Source: Sarcomyxa edulis
Taxonomy: Eukaryota; Basidiomycota; Agaricomycetes; Agaricales; Mycenaceae
Length of the DNA stretch: 64,000 nt
Direction of reading: 5' to 3'
NCBI GenBank assembly: GCA_009761415.1
Contig: QUOL01000003.1
Location: forward strand, 2,480,001-2,544,000
Shown here: positions 13,322-24,380 of the stretch, in pieces
Layout of the letters: every line of letters begins with the position of its first letter
Position numbering within the stretch: position 1 is the first letter of the stretch
Program-made: the position numbers and the translations under genes
Notes under the pieces: generated by a model
What the model was told of the DNA's origin: nothing
What the model saw: only the letters and a program-made list of their open reading frames with translations
Databases searched by the model: none

Positions 13322-14804
13322 ACCTTCTCCCTTGTTATTTATCTTGTCATGATACGCAAGAACTGTACGATTGTTTCTTTGTCAAACATTTTTCTACAGC
13401 TAGCTGATCAGTCACAATCCACAGAATCAGGGCGTACATATCATATCTGTAATGATACATATCTCGGACAATTTCCACAGGACGCGCTTTTGTACTTTTT
13501 CTTAATCGGTTGGCTGCTGTAATATTTCTTTCGAGCTCTTCTTCCTTGCCTTCGTACAGTTTTCACGCTATCAACACAATCCAGAGCTCAATAGCCATAG
13601 AATCACTCCATGACACCTAATCAGGTCGAACCTCCCGCAAAATCGCGCCGGTAAACAAGACCTACAAGACCTTAGATATAAGTATCTCACTCAACATCTA
13701 TTCATTGTCGTATGACGACACGTGACCTGATGTCGGTATACCCGCTCCATAGCCGTTCGGGACCTCAGCATGTCTTGTTCGATGAGATAGCATGTCACAA
13801 ACCCTGTTCGATGCACAATACGTGAGCCCCTAAACGTTGTCATGGTTCTATCTGAGGACTAATTGCGAATGCCCCTCACGCCTCGAACAGCTCGAATCAA
13901 GTTGGGGATGGCTGGGCCCTCTTTGGCAGGCACCGCGAATGTGGAGAAGCCAATCTCATCTGTGGTCATACTAAGTCTCTCTCAACTTTCCCCAGACGTC
14001 TTGTTCGCTGGTAAAACCACAGTCACCATGACTCGAACTATCCCCCGAGACACGAGTTAAGAGCAGTACAGTACGGTTCTTCCTCGAAACCCCTATTCCC
14101 TTCATCTTCACCCTCATGGTCATAGTTCAAGTCTCCGAGACCTCGTCCTTTGCGGGTGGCTGCGCGTTCAAGTCCGAGATGTCCCGGACGTCCAGTGTGT
14201 TCCTCAATGTTGCTGCTTTCACTACGTCATGTTCTGTCTCGAGCCTGGAGCATACGAGCATATGGACGTGTCTCAACCTTTTTGCAGCCTTTTTGCTCGC
14301 CGCCGTGTTTTCTTTGTTTCTGTTTCTGTTTCCTTGAACGTAGTCTTGTCGTTTCCTCGTTCCAGTCGATAGGAGCATCCGCTACATGTTGGATTGCATG
14401 TTTTTTTGCACACCAGGACACTATGGATATGACCTTTCGGTCATGCTCTTTTGCGTGGTTCCCGTTCGGTATATCTTCTGGAAGCAGGTTGAAACGTGGA
14501 TACATTGGCAATTCACGCGCGTTTCGACAAATCAGTGCTTACGGAAGTACCTGGATGAGGTGGGGAAGGGAATGCTGACTGAATAATGATATGCATGTTC
14601 TCTCTCTATTCAAATACCCAGATTCCTAGAAGATTCAAGATCTTTGTGGCCCCAGATCGATTTGTATAAATGGCGTCCTGGACCTCGAAATCCTGTAGGC
14701 GATTTTGCTAGCTGGACAAGTATCATTCTCCGCGCTATCTCACCTACGTCTCCCTCTCTATCCATCTTTAACTCATGGATTGCTATGTTTGGACACCAAG
14801 GGAT
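13322..14804. other. Intergenic with unresolved minus-strand frames
   Basis: About 1.5 kb separating the disordered-protein gene from the BTB-like gene, both on +. It contains the uncertain minus-strand frames listed separately around 13863-14511 and otherwise nothing I can name. Confidence 0.45.
13863..14511 (-). other. Possible unknown minus-strand gene or remnant
   Basis: Several short minus-strand frames follow one another: 14511-14227 (starts MPMYPRFNLLPEDIPNGN, contains SIVSWCAKKHAIQHVAD and ends in a Lys/Arg/Gln-rich stretch), 14378-14127 (ends in DVRDISDLNAQPPAKDEVSE), and after a stop at about 13970 a frame that reads EIGFSTFAVPAKEGPAIPNL and ends in TAG near 13869. They might be exons of one gene of unknown function or a decayed copy. 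I could not find one set of splice sites that joins them convincingly, and no family is recognised. Confidence 0.2.
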
Positions 14805-15957
14805 ATGGCCGATTTCGAAGACGCCAATATGCCGACTGGGAGCCCGTCTTCTGCATTTTCAGACGGATCCGAAATACCGAGTCCACCAGAGGTGCAGGCC
14901 CATTCTTCTACTTAGGTATTGGCTGACCCCGTCGCGTCTTATAGTTATCAGATGTTGAGGACATCGTGGACGAGACACTGGTGTCAGTCTCAACCACTTT
15001 CCACCCCGAAGCTCACCTCCACTCCCTTGCCCCTGACCTCGTTCTCTTGTCCAATGATTCAGTACTATTCTACGTTCACGCCGACATCGTGGGCCACGCT
15101 TCAGACAGTACTGTACAACTTACGACCCCAGCAACGACCCCTGTCAGCACACCCAGTGCAAGTCCTGGCGACTACTATGACGATCCGGATTTATCTGTCA
15201 CACCTGTCCCAGAATCGTCGGAAGTATTGAATCTCGTTCTACATGTGGCATATAACATATCATGTGTCCAGTACCTCCCTTCTTTCGACAAACTCGCAGC
15301 CGCAGTCAAAGTTCTCCGAGACTATGGTCTCGACGCCAGATATACCATGCCCCCCTCGTTCTTCCATGCCGTTCTCCTCTCCCATGCTCCAACGTCACCA
15401 CTCGAACTATATACACTTGCTGCGCATCACGGAATCCACGACCTCGCAGTAGCAGCCTCCGCACACCTCCTCTCATTTGCGCTAAGCACGATCACAGACG
15501 AAATGGCCGAGGAAATCGGTCCTGCATACCTCAAACGTTTGTTCTTCTTACACCTCGGACGATGCGACGCCTTGAGACGTGTTTTGCAACGGCTTCCCGA
15601 TCCCCATTTTCCTACGCCAAATTGCGATTCCACGAAGCAGAAAAAACTTGCCGTAGGATGGGCAATGGCGGCCTCGTTTCTTCTGTGGAGTCCCAAACCA
15701 GGTTAAGAATGACTTTTTCTTATTGATGCGACAGTGCTGATCTTGCGACAAGCAGATACTTCTACAGATACAATACATACCGTGTTTGGTGCTCTGGGAA
15801 ACGACTTGACATGCGAGCTGTGCCGACATGCTCTCGTCAACAGGATTGATACACTCGTGCTGCAGTGGTCGATGGTCAAAGTAAGATATCAGACCTTGAC
15901 ATTCTTTTCTTCATAACTTACTCGACTATGTGTGCTGTCTCCAAGCGCACGATCTGA
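14805..15957 (+). CDS. BTB/POZ-like domain protein
   Basis: Agaricomycete-type protein with a BTB/POZ-like fold, expected to mediate protein-protein interaction; its partners are unknown. Four exons (14805-14891, 14945-15701, 15756-15880, 15946-15957) give 326 residues. The N-terminus is acidic and disordered (MADFEDANMPTGSPSSAFSD). The BTB-like part starts around residue 45 with FHPEAHLHSLAPDLVLLSND and SVLFYVHADIVGHAS, followed by VLNLVLHVAYNISC, and the helical SFDKLAAAVKVLRDYGLD and YTLAAHHGIHDLAVAASAHLLS typical of the BTB C-terminal helices. A Pro/Thr/Ser insert interrupts the domain near residue 85. The last exon encodes only RTI. The donor at 14892 is used because the obvious donor 20 bp downstream would leave a stop in frame. 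Confidence 0.8.
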
Positions 15958-16372
15958 TGTCTCCGCGGTTCACTGCATCTCCGACCAGGGGGTCTATTCC
16001 GTTACCGACAGGTTTTAGTAGCGGATACCAATGGCGTGCCCCTTCATGTCCAATGGGGCTGTCTGCAAGCACCATGGTATCGCCGTTACGGAACAGGAGC
16101 GCGAGTAAGTACGTATATATACCGTCGCGTCGATTGGAGTTCAACCCGGACCAATGTACAGTCGTAGATCGGCATTGCAACAATAACATAGATATCAGAC
16201 AGAGTCCAGACAACGTAAAATAGATGAGATACGAGATTTGTAGCTTGAAGTTCGAGATAACAACATGTATAGTAAAGGGTCCACATTGACGTGACTTGGA
16301 GTCCGGCAGTGGTGTAATGGCACACTCTCGGGAAGGCCGAGAAGTACAGAGCTACAAGAGGAAAACCGTGTC
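15958..16372. other. Convergent intergenic region
   Basis: Interval of 415 bp between the 3' ends of the BTB-like gene and the GPI-protein gene. It should hold both 3' untranslated regions. No other structure is supported. Confidence 0.5.
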
Positions 16373-17220
16373 TCAGAGAATCATTCCCCCACCAATGATT
16401 CCTACCAACGCTGCAAGAGCGGACCCATAGCCAAGGTTCACCTGCCCACCTCTTGCTGCGTTAGGCGATTGAGGTGCTCGTACCGTCGAGGATGCTGGAG
16501 TTGTGATAGTGAGAGTAGTACCAGAAGGGTCAGTGGAGACAGGGGATGTGGTGCTCGAGGTGGCGGCGAGATTCGGAGTAATAGTCACTGTGATTACGCC
16601 CGATTCACTACCTGTAACGATGTATAAGTTTGAAGGACAAGAATGAAACGAAGGAGGTACTCACTACTGGGACTAGATGAGGGTATCGCCGCACCGATGC
16701 TACTGCTCGCCGTGCGAATGGTAGTAGTACTGGCGAGAGGACTCGAATCGACGATAGTGGGCCCAGAATGAGGTGTCGAGGTTGTCTTTGTCACGGCCAG
16801 AGGACTCGAATCGCTGATAGTGGGCCCGGAAGGAGGTGTCGAGGTCGTTGTAGTCACGGCCAGAGGACTCGAATCGATGATCGTAGTCCCGCCGGAGGGT
16901 ACTGGAAAACTACTGACTGAAACAGTAGTTTTCGGGATACCAAGACTGGAAGCAGTCTTGACTGGTACAATGCTCTCGGGGATACCGAGAGTAGAGGTAG
17001 ATGACGCCGCGACACTGAAAATGCTTGTTTTCGAGGCGATTGAAGTAGCAGTCACAGAGCGATCAAGACTGGAGTCGATCGTCACGGATGGAGTCGAATC
17101 AAAGACGGCATTTGACGAGTGGCCCAAGTCGCTGATATGTTGCGGGACGGCGCTGACGCCAGAGAGAACGACAAAAAAGAGTGTGGCGGTCGAAAGAGTG
17201 AGGACGCGGATGGTGGACAT
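16373..17220 (-). CDS. Ser/Thr-rich GPI-anchored cell-surface protein
   Basis: Predicted secreted, heavily O-glycosylated wall or membrane protein. Two exons (17220-16665 and 16611-16373) give 264 residues. Residues 1-24 form a signal peptide (hydrophobic core ATLFFVVLSGVSA, likely cut after SA). The body is almost only Ser, Thr, Pro, Val and Ile. A 21-residue unit containing DSSPLAVTTTTSTPPSGPT is repeated about three times. The C-terminus ends in a hydrophobic tail (ALAALVGIIGGGMIL) preceded by small residues (NAARGGQVNLGYGS), the layout of a GPI attachment signal. There is no catalytic domain. A role in wall structure or adhesion is inferred from composition only. The gene is convergent with the BTB-like gene. 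Confidence 0.82.
16738..16900. repeat. 63-bp tandem repeat inside GPI-protein gene
   Basis: The sequence aggactcgaatcg recurs at 16738, 16801 and 16864, exactly 63 bp (21 codons) apart, with the intervening sequence well conserved between the first two units and the third partly diverged. It encodes the DSSPLA...SGPT repeat. Confidence 0.88.
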
Positions 17221-18141
17221 TTGAGAATGAGAAAAAATTCAACCAAGAGGACGGCGAGCCCTTTTATTGCCGCTGATAGTTGGGCACATTGCCAACGACA
17301 CAGCACAAATGTATTCATAGAGTGATGCCAAGTACACAGACGACGGACGGTGAGAAAGAACCGCATCTTGTGGCATTCCAGTTAAGCGGTCAGTAACGCC
17401 GCCGTGTAAAATTTGAGCTCTTGGAATTGAGTCGATGGATCATCATGAGTCCACAAGCGCCGTCCTATTTTTGCTTTTCGAGAACTGCGACAAATGTAGC
17501 AGGACGTCCTGCTAACCACAGAGCATTATGGACAGTGGAAGGCTTTTGAGTCAAGACGAAGCGGGACGTGTATTAGGAAACCTCCAACGAAGTTAAAGCC
17601 AGGTGTTCACCAGCAGCTTCTGGAGATAGTATTGAGACTCCCCGTGTATAGGAGGAATTCGGGCGTCCTGCCACAAGTGAACCGGGCAGCGGGCTGCATC
17701 CTTCGGAAAAACTGCTCCGTTGAAGAATCAATGAGGTAACGTGCGCACTGCGCACAATATATGAGGATCCGTCGATGATTCAACGATCTTATCATCAGGC
17801 AGAATTTTGCCTGTATCAAAGGTCATAGGGTATCAAGTATTTGATTAACGAACATGCCGGAATAGATAATCTTCTGTATGGCAATAGGATGCCCTTAGGT
17901 CTCCAGTATCTTGTTTTTGAGAACACCGATGGTATCCGATCCTTCGACGTCGATCTAGTAGAAATGTGAGAAGAGAAGTAGGAGATATATGATGGCTAGT
18001 ACCTGGAAGACCTTCTGCTGAGTTGTTTTTACGGTGATCTTCATTGTGGAAGTAGGAGACAAGTGCTGAAAGTAACGCGCGTCGTGTGAAACTCCACCCA
18101 AGGACCCCGGCCAACTTTTGGCTTGAACCATGCACTGAGGC
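17221..18141. other. Divergent intergenic region
   Basis: About 0.9 kb between the divergent GPI-protein gene and the small membrane-protein gene. A TATA-like AATAAAAGG reads on the minus strand around 17260, some 40-45 bp upstream of the GPI-protein start codon. The rest shows no supported coding sequence. Confidence 0.5.
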
Positions 18142-18955
18142 ATGCCATTCTCAACTGCTCCAGCTCTTTTATTCGGTCTCGGTGCTCGTCTTTTGCTGGT
18201 TTATTTTACAGACCAGGAACCTTCAGTGAAGGACTTTATTTTATTCGGTCTATTTCAAGGCGTAGCTCTCTATTTTACCTCTTCAAAACACTCCGATCTA
18301 GCCCTCGTCGTCGCTCTTGGTGTCGCTGCTAAAATCGTATTTGATTATACCTCTTCTCAAGACACCGTCAAATGTGCCTGCACTCTTGTCGGTATAGCCA
18401 TAGGCATCCTGGCTACCGATCTCTTGTCCCACTATCTTGACCCAAAGCCTCGAGGCAAACACAAACCTAGCAGCAGCAGTACACGGAAAGTGCAGTTCCG
18501 ACGCGACGAATTGGAGAGCGCAAAACATCGTATTCAGGCAGACTATATCTGATATCACACTCTCGCTCAGAGCTTGTTGGTCCCAATCCGTCCATGGCCC
18601 CCCTCGAACGCGAGGTTGCTGCCTTGCGCGCTCGTGCATCTCTGGCAGACAGCGAACGAAGGAGGTGTAAGGAGGAAAAGAAGGTGTGTGTCATTGCTTC
18701 TGTTCGTTGCATCCGTACTAACTGGAGGCACGTACAGTGGGCACTTTCTCAAGGAAATATAGCACGCGCATCGCAGATGAGTTGTCAGGTCAAGAAGTAC
18801 AAGGCTCTCATGCAAAGCTTCCATCGCGAAGCCGACATGCTGATAGTAGATGGTAAGTCAATCTTCATTACCGGACCACGACTATGTAGCTAACCATCAC
18901 TTTAGCTACCAACACCCGCGCACTGCACTCCGCCATCCGCGTCAACGTTCGATAG
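18142..18955 (+). CDS. Small membrane protein with coiled basic C-terminal part
   Basis: Not assigned to a named family. Four exons (18142-18529, 18571-18683, 18738-18852, 18906-18955) keep phase and give 221 residues. The N-terminal half is hydrophobic with about four membrane segments (ALLFGLGARLLLVYF, FILFGLFQGVALYF, LALVVALGVAAKIVFDY, CACTLVGIAIGILATDLLS). The second half is soluble and helical, with MAPLEREVAALRARASLADS, ERRRCKEEKK, WALSQGNIARASQMS and YKALMQSFHREAD, and ends IRVNVR. Comparable layouts occur in agaricomycete proteins of unknown role as I recall them. The first intron is only 41 nt; if it is not used, translation would stop at 18552 and the downstream half would be orphaned. 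The shared phase of all junctions favours one gene. Confidence 0.65.
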
Positions 18956-18972
18956 CATCTCATACGATAGCC

Positions 18973-19008
<36 letters not shown>
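18973..19008. repeat. (CAT)12 microsatellite
   Basis: Twelve uninterrupted CAT triplets immediately 3' of the small membrane-protein gene, outside the coding model. Confidence 0.95.
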
Positions 19009-19808
19009 TATATCATCTAGTGCATGACACCGAACGTCGTGCCTATGCCCGTGACGCCTAAAGGCAGCCCTTCGTGCGCGTACCCTACGATTCAGGATCA
19101 AGGTCCACGAATTGGGATGCGAGAGGACGTATTCATAGGATTATCTAATGGGAGGATCTACTAGAGTATTGTATTTCACAGGATAACGAACTACGATCGA
19201 CGACCGGAGACAAAAGTACTGGAGCTGAGAGAATTTTGTCATAACAATACGAGCCACTCGATTGTGGCTGGTTGGTCGGCAGAAGCCGAGTGGTGCTTGG
19301 CATCAGCCAGACTGCCAAACAGCTGATCGGATCGATTTCCGATCGACTTCGCGACATTGTGACTTCTGACAACGAAACATGGATGCCCCAGTCCCCTCGA
19401 GCTCTAGACTTTCTGGCTCGATACCCAGATCCTCGCTGATACCAAACCCGTAGGCCCAGACAGAATCAGCTGGTATTATCGACCAGACTCCTCGTTCTGT
19501 CCACATCGACGCGTACGACACACGCATCATAGCACTATGCATTTTCGAACAGGTATAGCACAGATCAACGCAAAGGCTTTCTCGATTAGGACCCCTGCGT
19601 ACACTATATTGCGTACCCAGAGACTGGGATCTTGTTAGTCCAGGGGTCTCATCGTACGTCTAGTTCCCTCCTTTCTGTACTGGATCATCTTTGGTATAGC
19701 TGACTCGATTCCCATCAATACACCACAGTTGCGTTTCTGATGACCCTACATCCTCTACGCTACCATCCATGAAAGGAGGCATTGGTTGCCGTGGCTGGAA
19801 GAGTAACT

Positions 19809-19918
19809 ACCCGTCGTATATCCCGACTTCTCGGCATCGAGGAGGAACCCGTCGTATATCCCGATTTTTCGGCACTGGGGAAGAGTGCCTACCCGTCGTA
19901 TATCCCGACTTTTCGGCA
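19809..19918. repeat. Three copies of a 28-bp repeat upstream of AKR gene
   Basis: The unit begins acccgtcgtatatcccga and ends ttcggca. It starts at 19809, 19847 and 19891, so spacing is 38 and 44 bp. Copies differ at one or two positions in the tct/ttt segment. It lies 100-200 bp upstream of the aldo-keto reductase ATG and could be a set of regulator binding sites or a minisatellite. Confidence 0.85.
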
Positions 19919-19963
19919 CTGTTGTCCTTCACTCACGCTTACAAAGATTATATTCTCATGAAG

Positions 19964-19972
19964 TATATAAAT
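19964..19972 (+). promoter_or_regulatory. TATA-like element before the AKR gene
   Basis: TATATAAAT lies 50 bp upstream of the start codon at 20014 and just downstream of the triple repeat. The position suits a core promoter with a short leader. Confidence 0.5.
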
Positions 19973-20013
19973 CCCATAACAATGCGAATCAGATCTCCCC
20001 ACACCGACTCAAA

Positions 20014-21497
20014 ATGTCCATCTTTGCCCCCGCACCGGAACCACCCACCAAACTCGGACGTCTTCGTTGTCTCTCGCCAAACGCAGGCGTTCATGTTTCT
20101 CCTATTCAGCTTGGTGCCGCAAACATTGGAGACAAATGGTCGGCTTTCTGGGGCGTTATGAATAAGGAGTCTAGCTTCAAATATCTCGACGCGTACTACG
20201 ATAACGGCGGGAATTTTATCGACACTGCTAACAACTAGTGAGCACCGATGCCCTCGTCTAATATTAATCATTGTTGACTATATGACAGTCAAGACGAGAC
20301 CTCCGAAGCATTTATTGGGGAATGGGCCGAAAAACGGAACATCCGTGATCAGCTCGTCATTGCTTCGAAGGTGCGTCCTTGCAAGGACGATTGTTTTCTC
20401 AGCTTCCGGTCTGACGTTGCCTTCCAAGTACACAAGCAACTATAAATATGGACAGGATAGCATCAAACAGAAAGGCGTTTACACCGGCAATAACGTCAAG
20501 TCCATGCACATTAGTGTCGAAGCTAGTCTCAAGAAACTACGCACTACCTACATCGACATCCTGTATGTACACTGGTGGGACTGGAACACCTCCGTAGAAG
20601 AGGTCATGAACGGTCTCCACACTTTGGTCCTTCAGGGCAAAGTTTTGTACCTGGTAAGTTCCTCCATGACCTCCAAAGACCGAGAATTTATCGTCCACGT
20701 ATCACAGGGAATCTCGGACACTCCAGCATGGATCGTCGTGAAAGCCAACGCGTACGCGAGGTATAACGGTAAAACACCTTTCGTCATCTACGAAGGTGCC
20801 TGGAACGTCATGGAACGCTCTTTCGAGCGCGAAATTATTCCCATGGCGCGCTCTGAGGGTATGAAGAGCTGCCCCAATTCAATCACTCTATGTGTTCACG
20901 TCCTTTATCCCTACCAGGAATGGCTCTCGCACCGTGGAATGTCCTCGCTAGCGGCAAACTACGCACTGACGCTGAAGAGCAACGCCGTCGCGAGACCGGA
21001 GAGAAAGGGCGCGCCTTGATGAATCCTAACTGGGAACGTACGGAGGACGAAGTGAAGATGAGCAAAGCTTTGGAAAAGGTTGCAGCCGAGGTCGGTGCCA
21101 ACAGCATTACTGCTGGTGAGTGGCTACCATGTTCTTCTGTCTAGTCAAAGTTAACACTACACAGTCGCCATCGCCTACCTGCTCCTCAAGACCCCCTACG
21201 TATTCCCCATTGTTGGTGGACGCAAAGTCGAGCAACTTCTCGCCAACGTCGAAGCCCTCGATATCGATCTCACGGATGAACAAATGGCGTACTTAGAGAG
21301 TATCATTCCGTTTGACCCTGGGTTTCCCAGCAGTTTCATTGTGCGTGGATTTTTTCCTGTTCCTGCCACGACCTTGATTTAATATTCCGTATACCTGATA
21401 GGGCGACGGGAAACAGAACCACTTCCTTTTCAACAGTGCCCTCGTCGCGGATAAGCAACCTTTGGTCCCAGTTATCAGACCTCAGAAGAAGAACTAG
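20014..21497 (+). CDS. Aldo-keto reductase, aryl-alcohol dehydrogenase type
   Basis: Cytosolic NADPH-dependent aldo-keto reductase of the fungal aryl-alcohol dehydrogenase/norsolorinic-acid-reductase-like group, reducing aldehydes or ketones to alcohols. Seven exons (20014-20237, 20289-20370, 20429-20653, 20708-20858, 20918-21115, 21165-21340, 21402-21497) give 383 residues, normal for the group. The catalytic tetrad is visible: Asp and Tyr in [12 protein letters not shown], Lys in QLVIASK, His in [14 protein letters not shown]-binding features follow: GISDTPAW, a [12 protein letters not shown] block, and [17 protein letters not shown] near the C-terminus. The gene is preceded by repeats and a TATA-like box. 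The next gene downstream is an enoyl-reductase-like MDR, so both may act on related aldehydes or ketones, but no shared pathway is proved. The true substrate is unknown. Confidence 0.93.
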
Positions 21498-22724
21498 CGT
21501 GATCGACCAGATTGTTGTGGGCTCCGTTGCATAAGTAGCAAAATAAAAATATCCTTGAGTTTCGAAACGCCCTTCTTGGCTTGCTGAGTGTGATCTGACC
21601 TTTACTGGCAGACGACTAGTCACTGCCGTTCTTTCGCATTCGTGGGTAGCTTTCTTGGGAGGTTCAGCTTTTCTGACTACTACCTTTCGGTGGCAGATTT
21701 GTCAGAGAAACAAGAATGATGCTAAGGCATATAGAGAGGAGAATATCTCTGTCAAAATCGAAATCCTTCGTCCGCCATCGTTACAACTGTCCTCCTTGTG
21801 TTCTCCTTGTGTTCTCCAACTGTCAGTCCCGGAACGCAATGCCTCTATTTTCGTTGGTGCGGGATGTACAAGTGTTCATGTACTGAAGATCGCAGTCGTG
21901 GCATACTCCTGGTCAGTGAGCAATCTGTCATAAGATCAATGGTGAGCAATGCAAGGCAAAATGACTCACTTTCTTCCTACTATACAGAATTTGCCGTCGA
22001 ACGAATCATCGTTTGTTGAGCCTCAATTTCTTCAACTTGACTTGCAAAGATCGATGCAGTGGCACCAGAATTGTGGCAGTGCTTGATCTCAAATCCGCCG
22101 CCGGCGGCCGAGCAACCGCCGAGCGCCGCTCTCTCCACTGTTCAATCAATGCCATATATATAAAGCTTTCAAGTTGGTCAAGCTCCAAGCTAGAACTTTT
22201 GAGTAGGTCTTTCTGTAATCATCTATAGCATCAAAACAAATTTCTGATCGAGCAAGTGCGCTCGTCCTTAACGTCAGATAGGTCACCCGAGACTGCCTTT
22301 TTTGAATTAAACGACTCGTGTTAGCGTAAGCTGTCGCTTACTCCGAGTCGAAGCTCCTGTGAAGCAATATACTGGCTCAAGATATGGTTCGAGGCTCCTT
22401 TCTTGCTCTCGCTCTGCCTCGACTTCCAGAAGAAAGAACAACGAGTAACCCACCATCAGAATTGATGATTAATCGGCCGATTATTCATGCAGAAAATGTG
22501 CTCTGTCAGCTAATACGATATTTATGTCCCTTGCTGCTGAGCAATACAGTACTGCTGTCTATAAAAGCAGATAACGCACTATGCTACCGATTATTCGAGC
22601 TCAATCAGATTTCAGCTCTTGATCCCCGATTCACCACAATATCTATCGGTGCGGATATCCAAAGAACCTCTATCACTGTTATCAGTGTTTGACTGACTGA
22701 CTTGCATCTCAGCTCTAGAATAGC
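21498..22724. other. Intergenic between AKR and first MDR gene
   Basis: About 1.2 kb, no supported gene. A TATAAAAG lies at 22560-22567, 158 bp before the downstream ATG, and a GC-rich palindromic block (gccgccggcggc) near 22090. A tiny direct duplication ccttgtgttctcc occurs near 21793-21818. Confidence 0.5.
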
Positions 22725-23996
22725 ATGCTGCCTACAACCATGAAAGCCGTCGTTAGCGACGGGAAAGGTGGTGTCGAATTGAAGGTAGTCGACGTCCCAG
22801 TCCCTGGCCCCGACGAAGTCCTAGTCAAGGTCGTGGCAGCGGCTCAAAACCCTGCAGACTGTACGGATTTCACGTCGTTTCTATCTCGGTTTTGACTTAA
22901 TATCTTGCGCCACAGGGAAGACTTCTACGTTGCATAAAGACAAGGGCTATATCATCGGTTGCGACTTCTCAGGAACGGTCGTTGGCATAGGCTCAGCTGT
23001 GCCTGCTGGACTGAGGAAGATCGGCGACAGAGTCGCTGGATTCGTCCCTTCAGGTGATTCGCTTTCTTCGACGTATCTTTGACCGCATGCTAAAAATTCT
23101 CATAAAGGTGTCGGAGCCAACGGTGCATTCTCTGAATACGTGACAGAGACCGCCACTTTACTCCTCTCCATACCGGATGCCATGACTTTCGAAGTAGCTG
23201 CGCAGGTGGCCGCTGCGTGCTACACGACTTGCCAGGCCCTATACCAAACGCTGAACATCCCTACGCCTCTCAACCCCACCGCTGTGCCTACACCTATCCT
23301 CATATGGTCGGGAACATCAGCTGTCGGACAATACGCCGTCCAATTCGCGAAATTGGCAGGTCTTCGCGTCATTTCGACTGCTTCAAGCAAGAACATCGAA
23401 CTCGTCAAGTCTCTGGGCGCGGACGAGGTATTCGACTACGCCGATCCGGAGACTCCCGCGAGAATATACGCAACTACCGGCGGAAATCTGAAGATTGCCC
23501 TAGATTGCATCGGTGAGGGCGCCACACCGGATCAGGTCACAGATTCCTTGAGCACAGAGGGCGGGACGATCGCAGCCTTGACTCCATACGAAAGTAAGAA
23601 ACAGAATGTCAAGGTTCAGTTCCGCGTCGTGTATACCATACACGGAAAGGTGGGTGGCATCAATTATATTGACTTGGGGACAGCAACTGACGATGAGCCC
23701 GAGGGCTCTTAGGACATGGTCCTCCCATTCGCACTCGCAGCCGTTCCAGAGGATCATGAACATGGTGTTCAATACGCGGCAATCATCTCACGAATCCTCG
23801 CCGAATTCCCGCTCAAGCATGTACCTATCAAATTATATCCCCGTGGCCTCGCGGACGTCGCTGAAGGTCTCGAATACATGCGGTCTGGGAAGGTTCGAGT
23901 CAAGTCCAAGTTTGAGAGAATTTCTTTCTGACCCCTCCTTTCTAGGTCCACGCAGAGAAATTGACTTATAGGATTGCAGATACTCCAGGGCTCTGA
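22725..23996 (+). CDS. Zinc-type/enoyl reductase MDR protein, paralogue 1
   Basis: Medium-chain dehydrogenase/reductase of the fungal zinc-binding-dehydrogenase group that includes ToxD and trans-acting enoyl reductases such as LovC; expected to reduce activated C=C or carbonyl groups with NADPH. Five exons (22725-22860, 22916-23053, 23108-23649, 23713-23892, 23946-23996) give 348 residues, a normal length. The N-terminal GroES-like part has MKAVVSDGKGGVEL and GCDFSGTVVGIGSAVPAG; the Rossmann part has WSGTSAVGQYAVQFAKLAG, then SLGADEVFDYADPETP and ALDCIGEG. The zinc-ligand pattern of true alcohol dehydrogenases is absent, as usual for this group. Two close paralogues lie on the minus strand at 34263-35533 and 36061-37335, with introns at the same places. 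Substrate is unknown. Start: ATG at 22725; a second ATG five codons on is possible. Confidence 0.92.
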
Positions 23997-24380
23997 CTGC
24001 CCAGTTTGATACTGATTCTCCTTCGAAATACGTACTTCAGAAGTCCGTATATAGACTGTTAGGCCTCCTCCTGCCTCCTCGAAGCTCGAACACAGAAACA
24101 TTGAAGAAATCCAACGAATTTGGGACTAAATATCATATTGCTATGTGATTGACTACTACTACGACAAGCCTTTTCAAAAGGACTACATGATACGAAATAA
24201 TACTAATAGTACGAGCTGTCAACGGTGCGTGTTTCTAGAAGTTCTACATACAAATGACGAAACTCGAAAGGGCGTAACTCGACCCTTGAATACTAATACG
24301 AAACGAAGGTATACAGAAGGTTCAACAAATACGAATAGGACACGAAAGAAACTTGCAAATAGAAAACCGAACGATCGAAA
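23997..24380. other. Convergent intergenic region
   Basis: Interval of 384 bp between the 3' ends of MDR paralogue 1 and the RRM gene; AT-rich, with no supported feature. Confidence 0.5.

Larger units (their letters stand above)
18956..20013. other. Intergenic, promoter of aldo-keto reductase
   Basis: About 1.06 kb. It holds a CAT microsatellite at 18973-19008, a triple 28-bp repeat at 19809-19918 and a TATA-like element at 19964. The part between 19010 and 19800 shows no supported gene. Confidence 0.6.

Noticed and set aside
16309..16380. tRNA-like start (agtggtgtaatggc) resembling an A box
   Set aside because: No matching T-loop (GGTTCGA-type B box) or acceptor stem pairing follows at the right distance.
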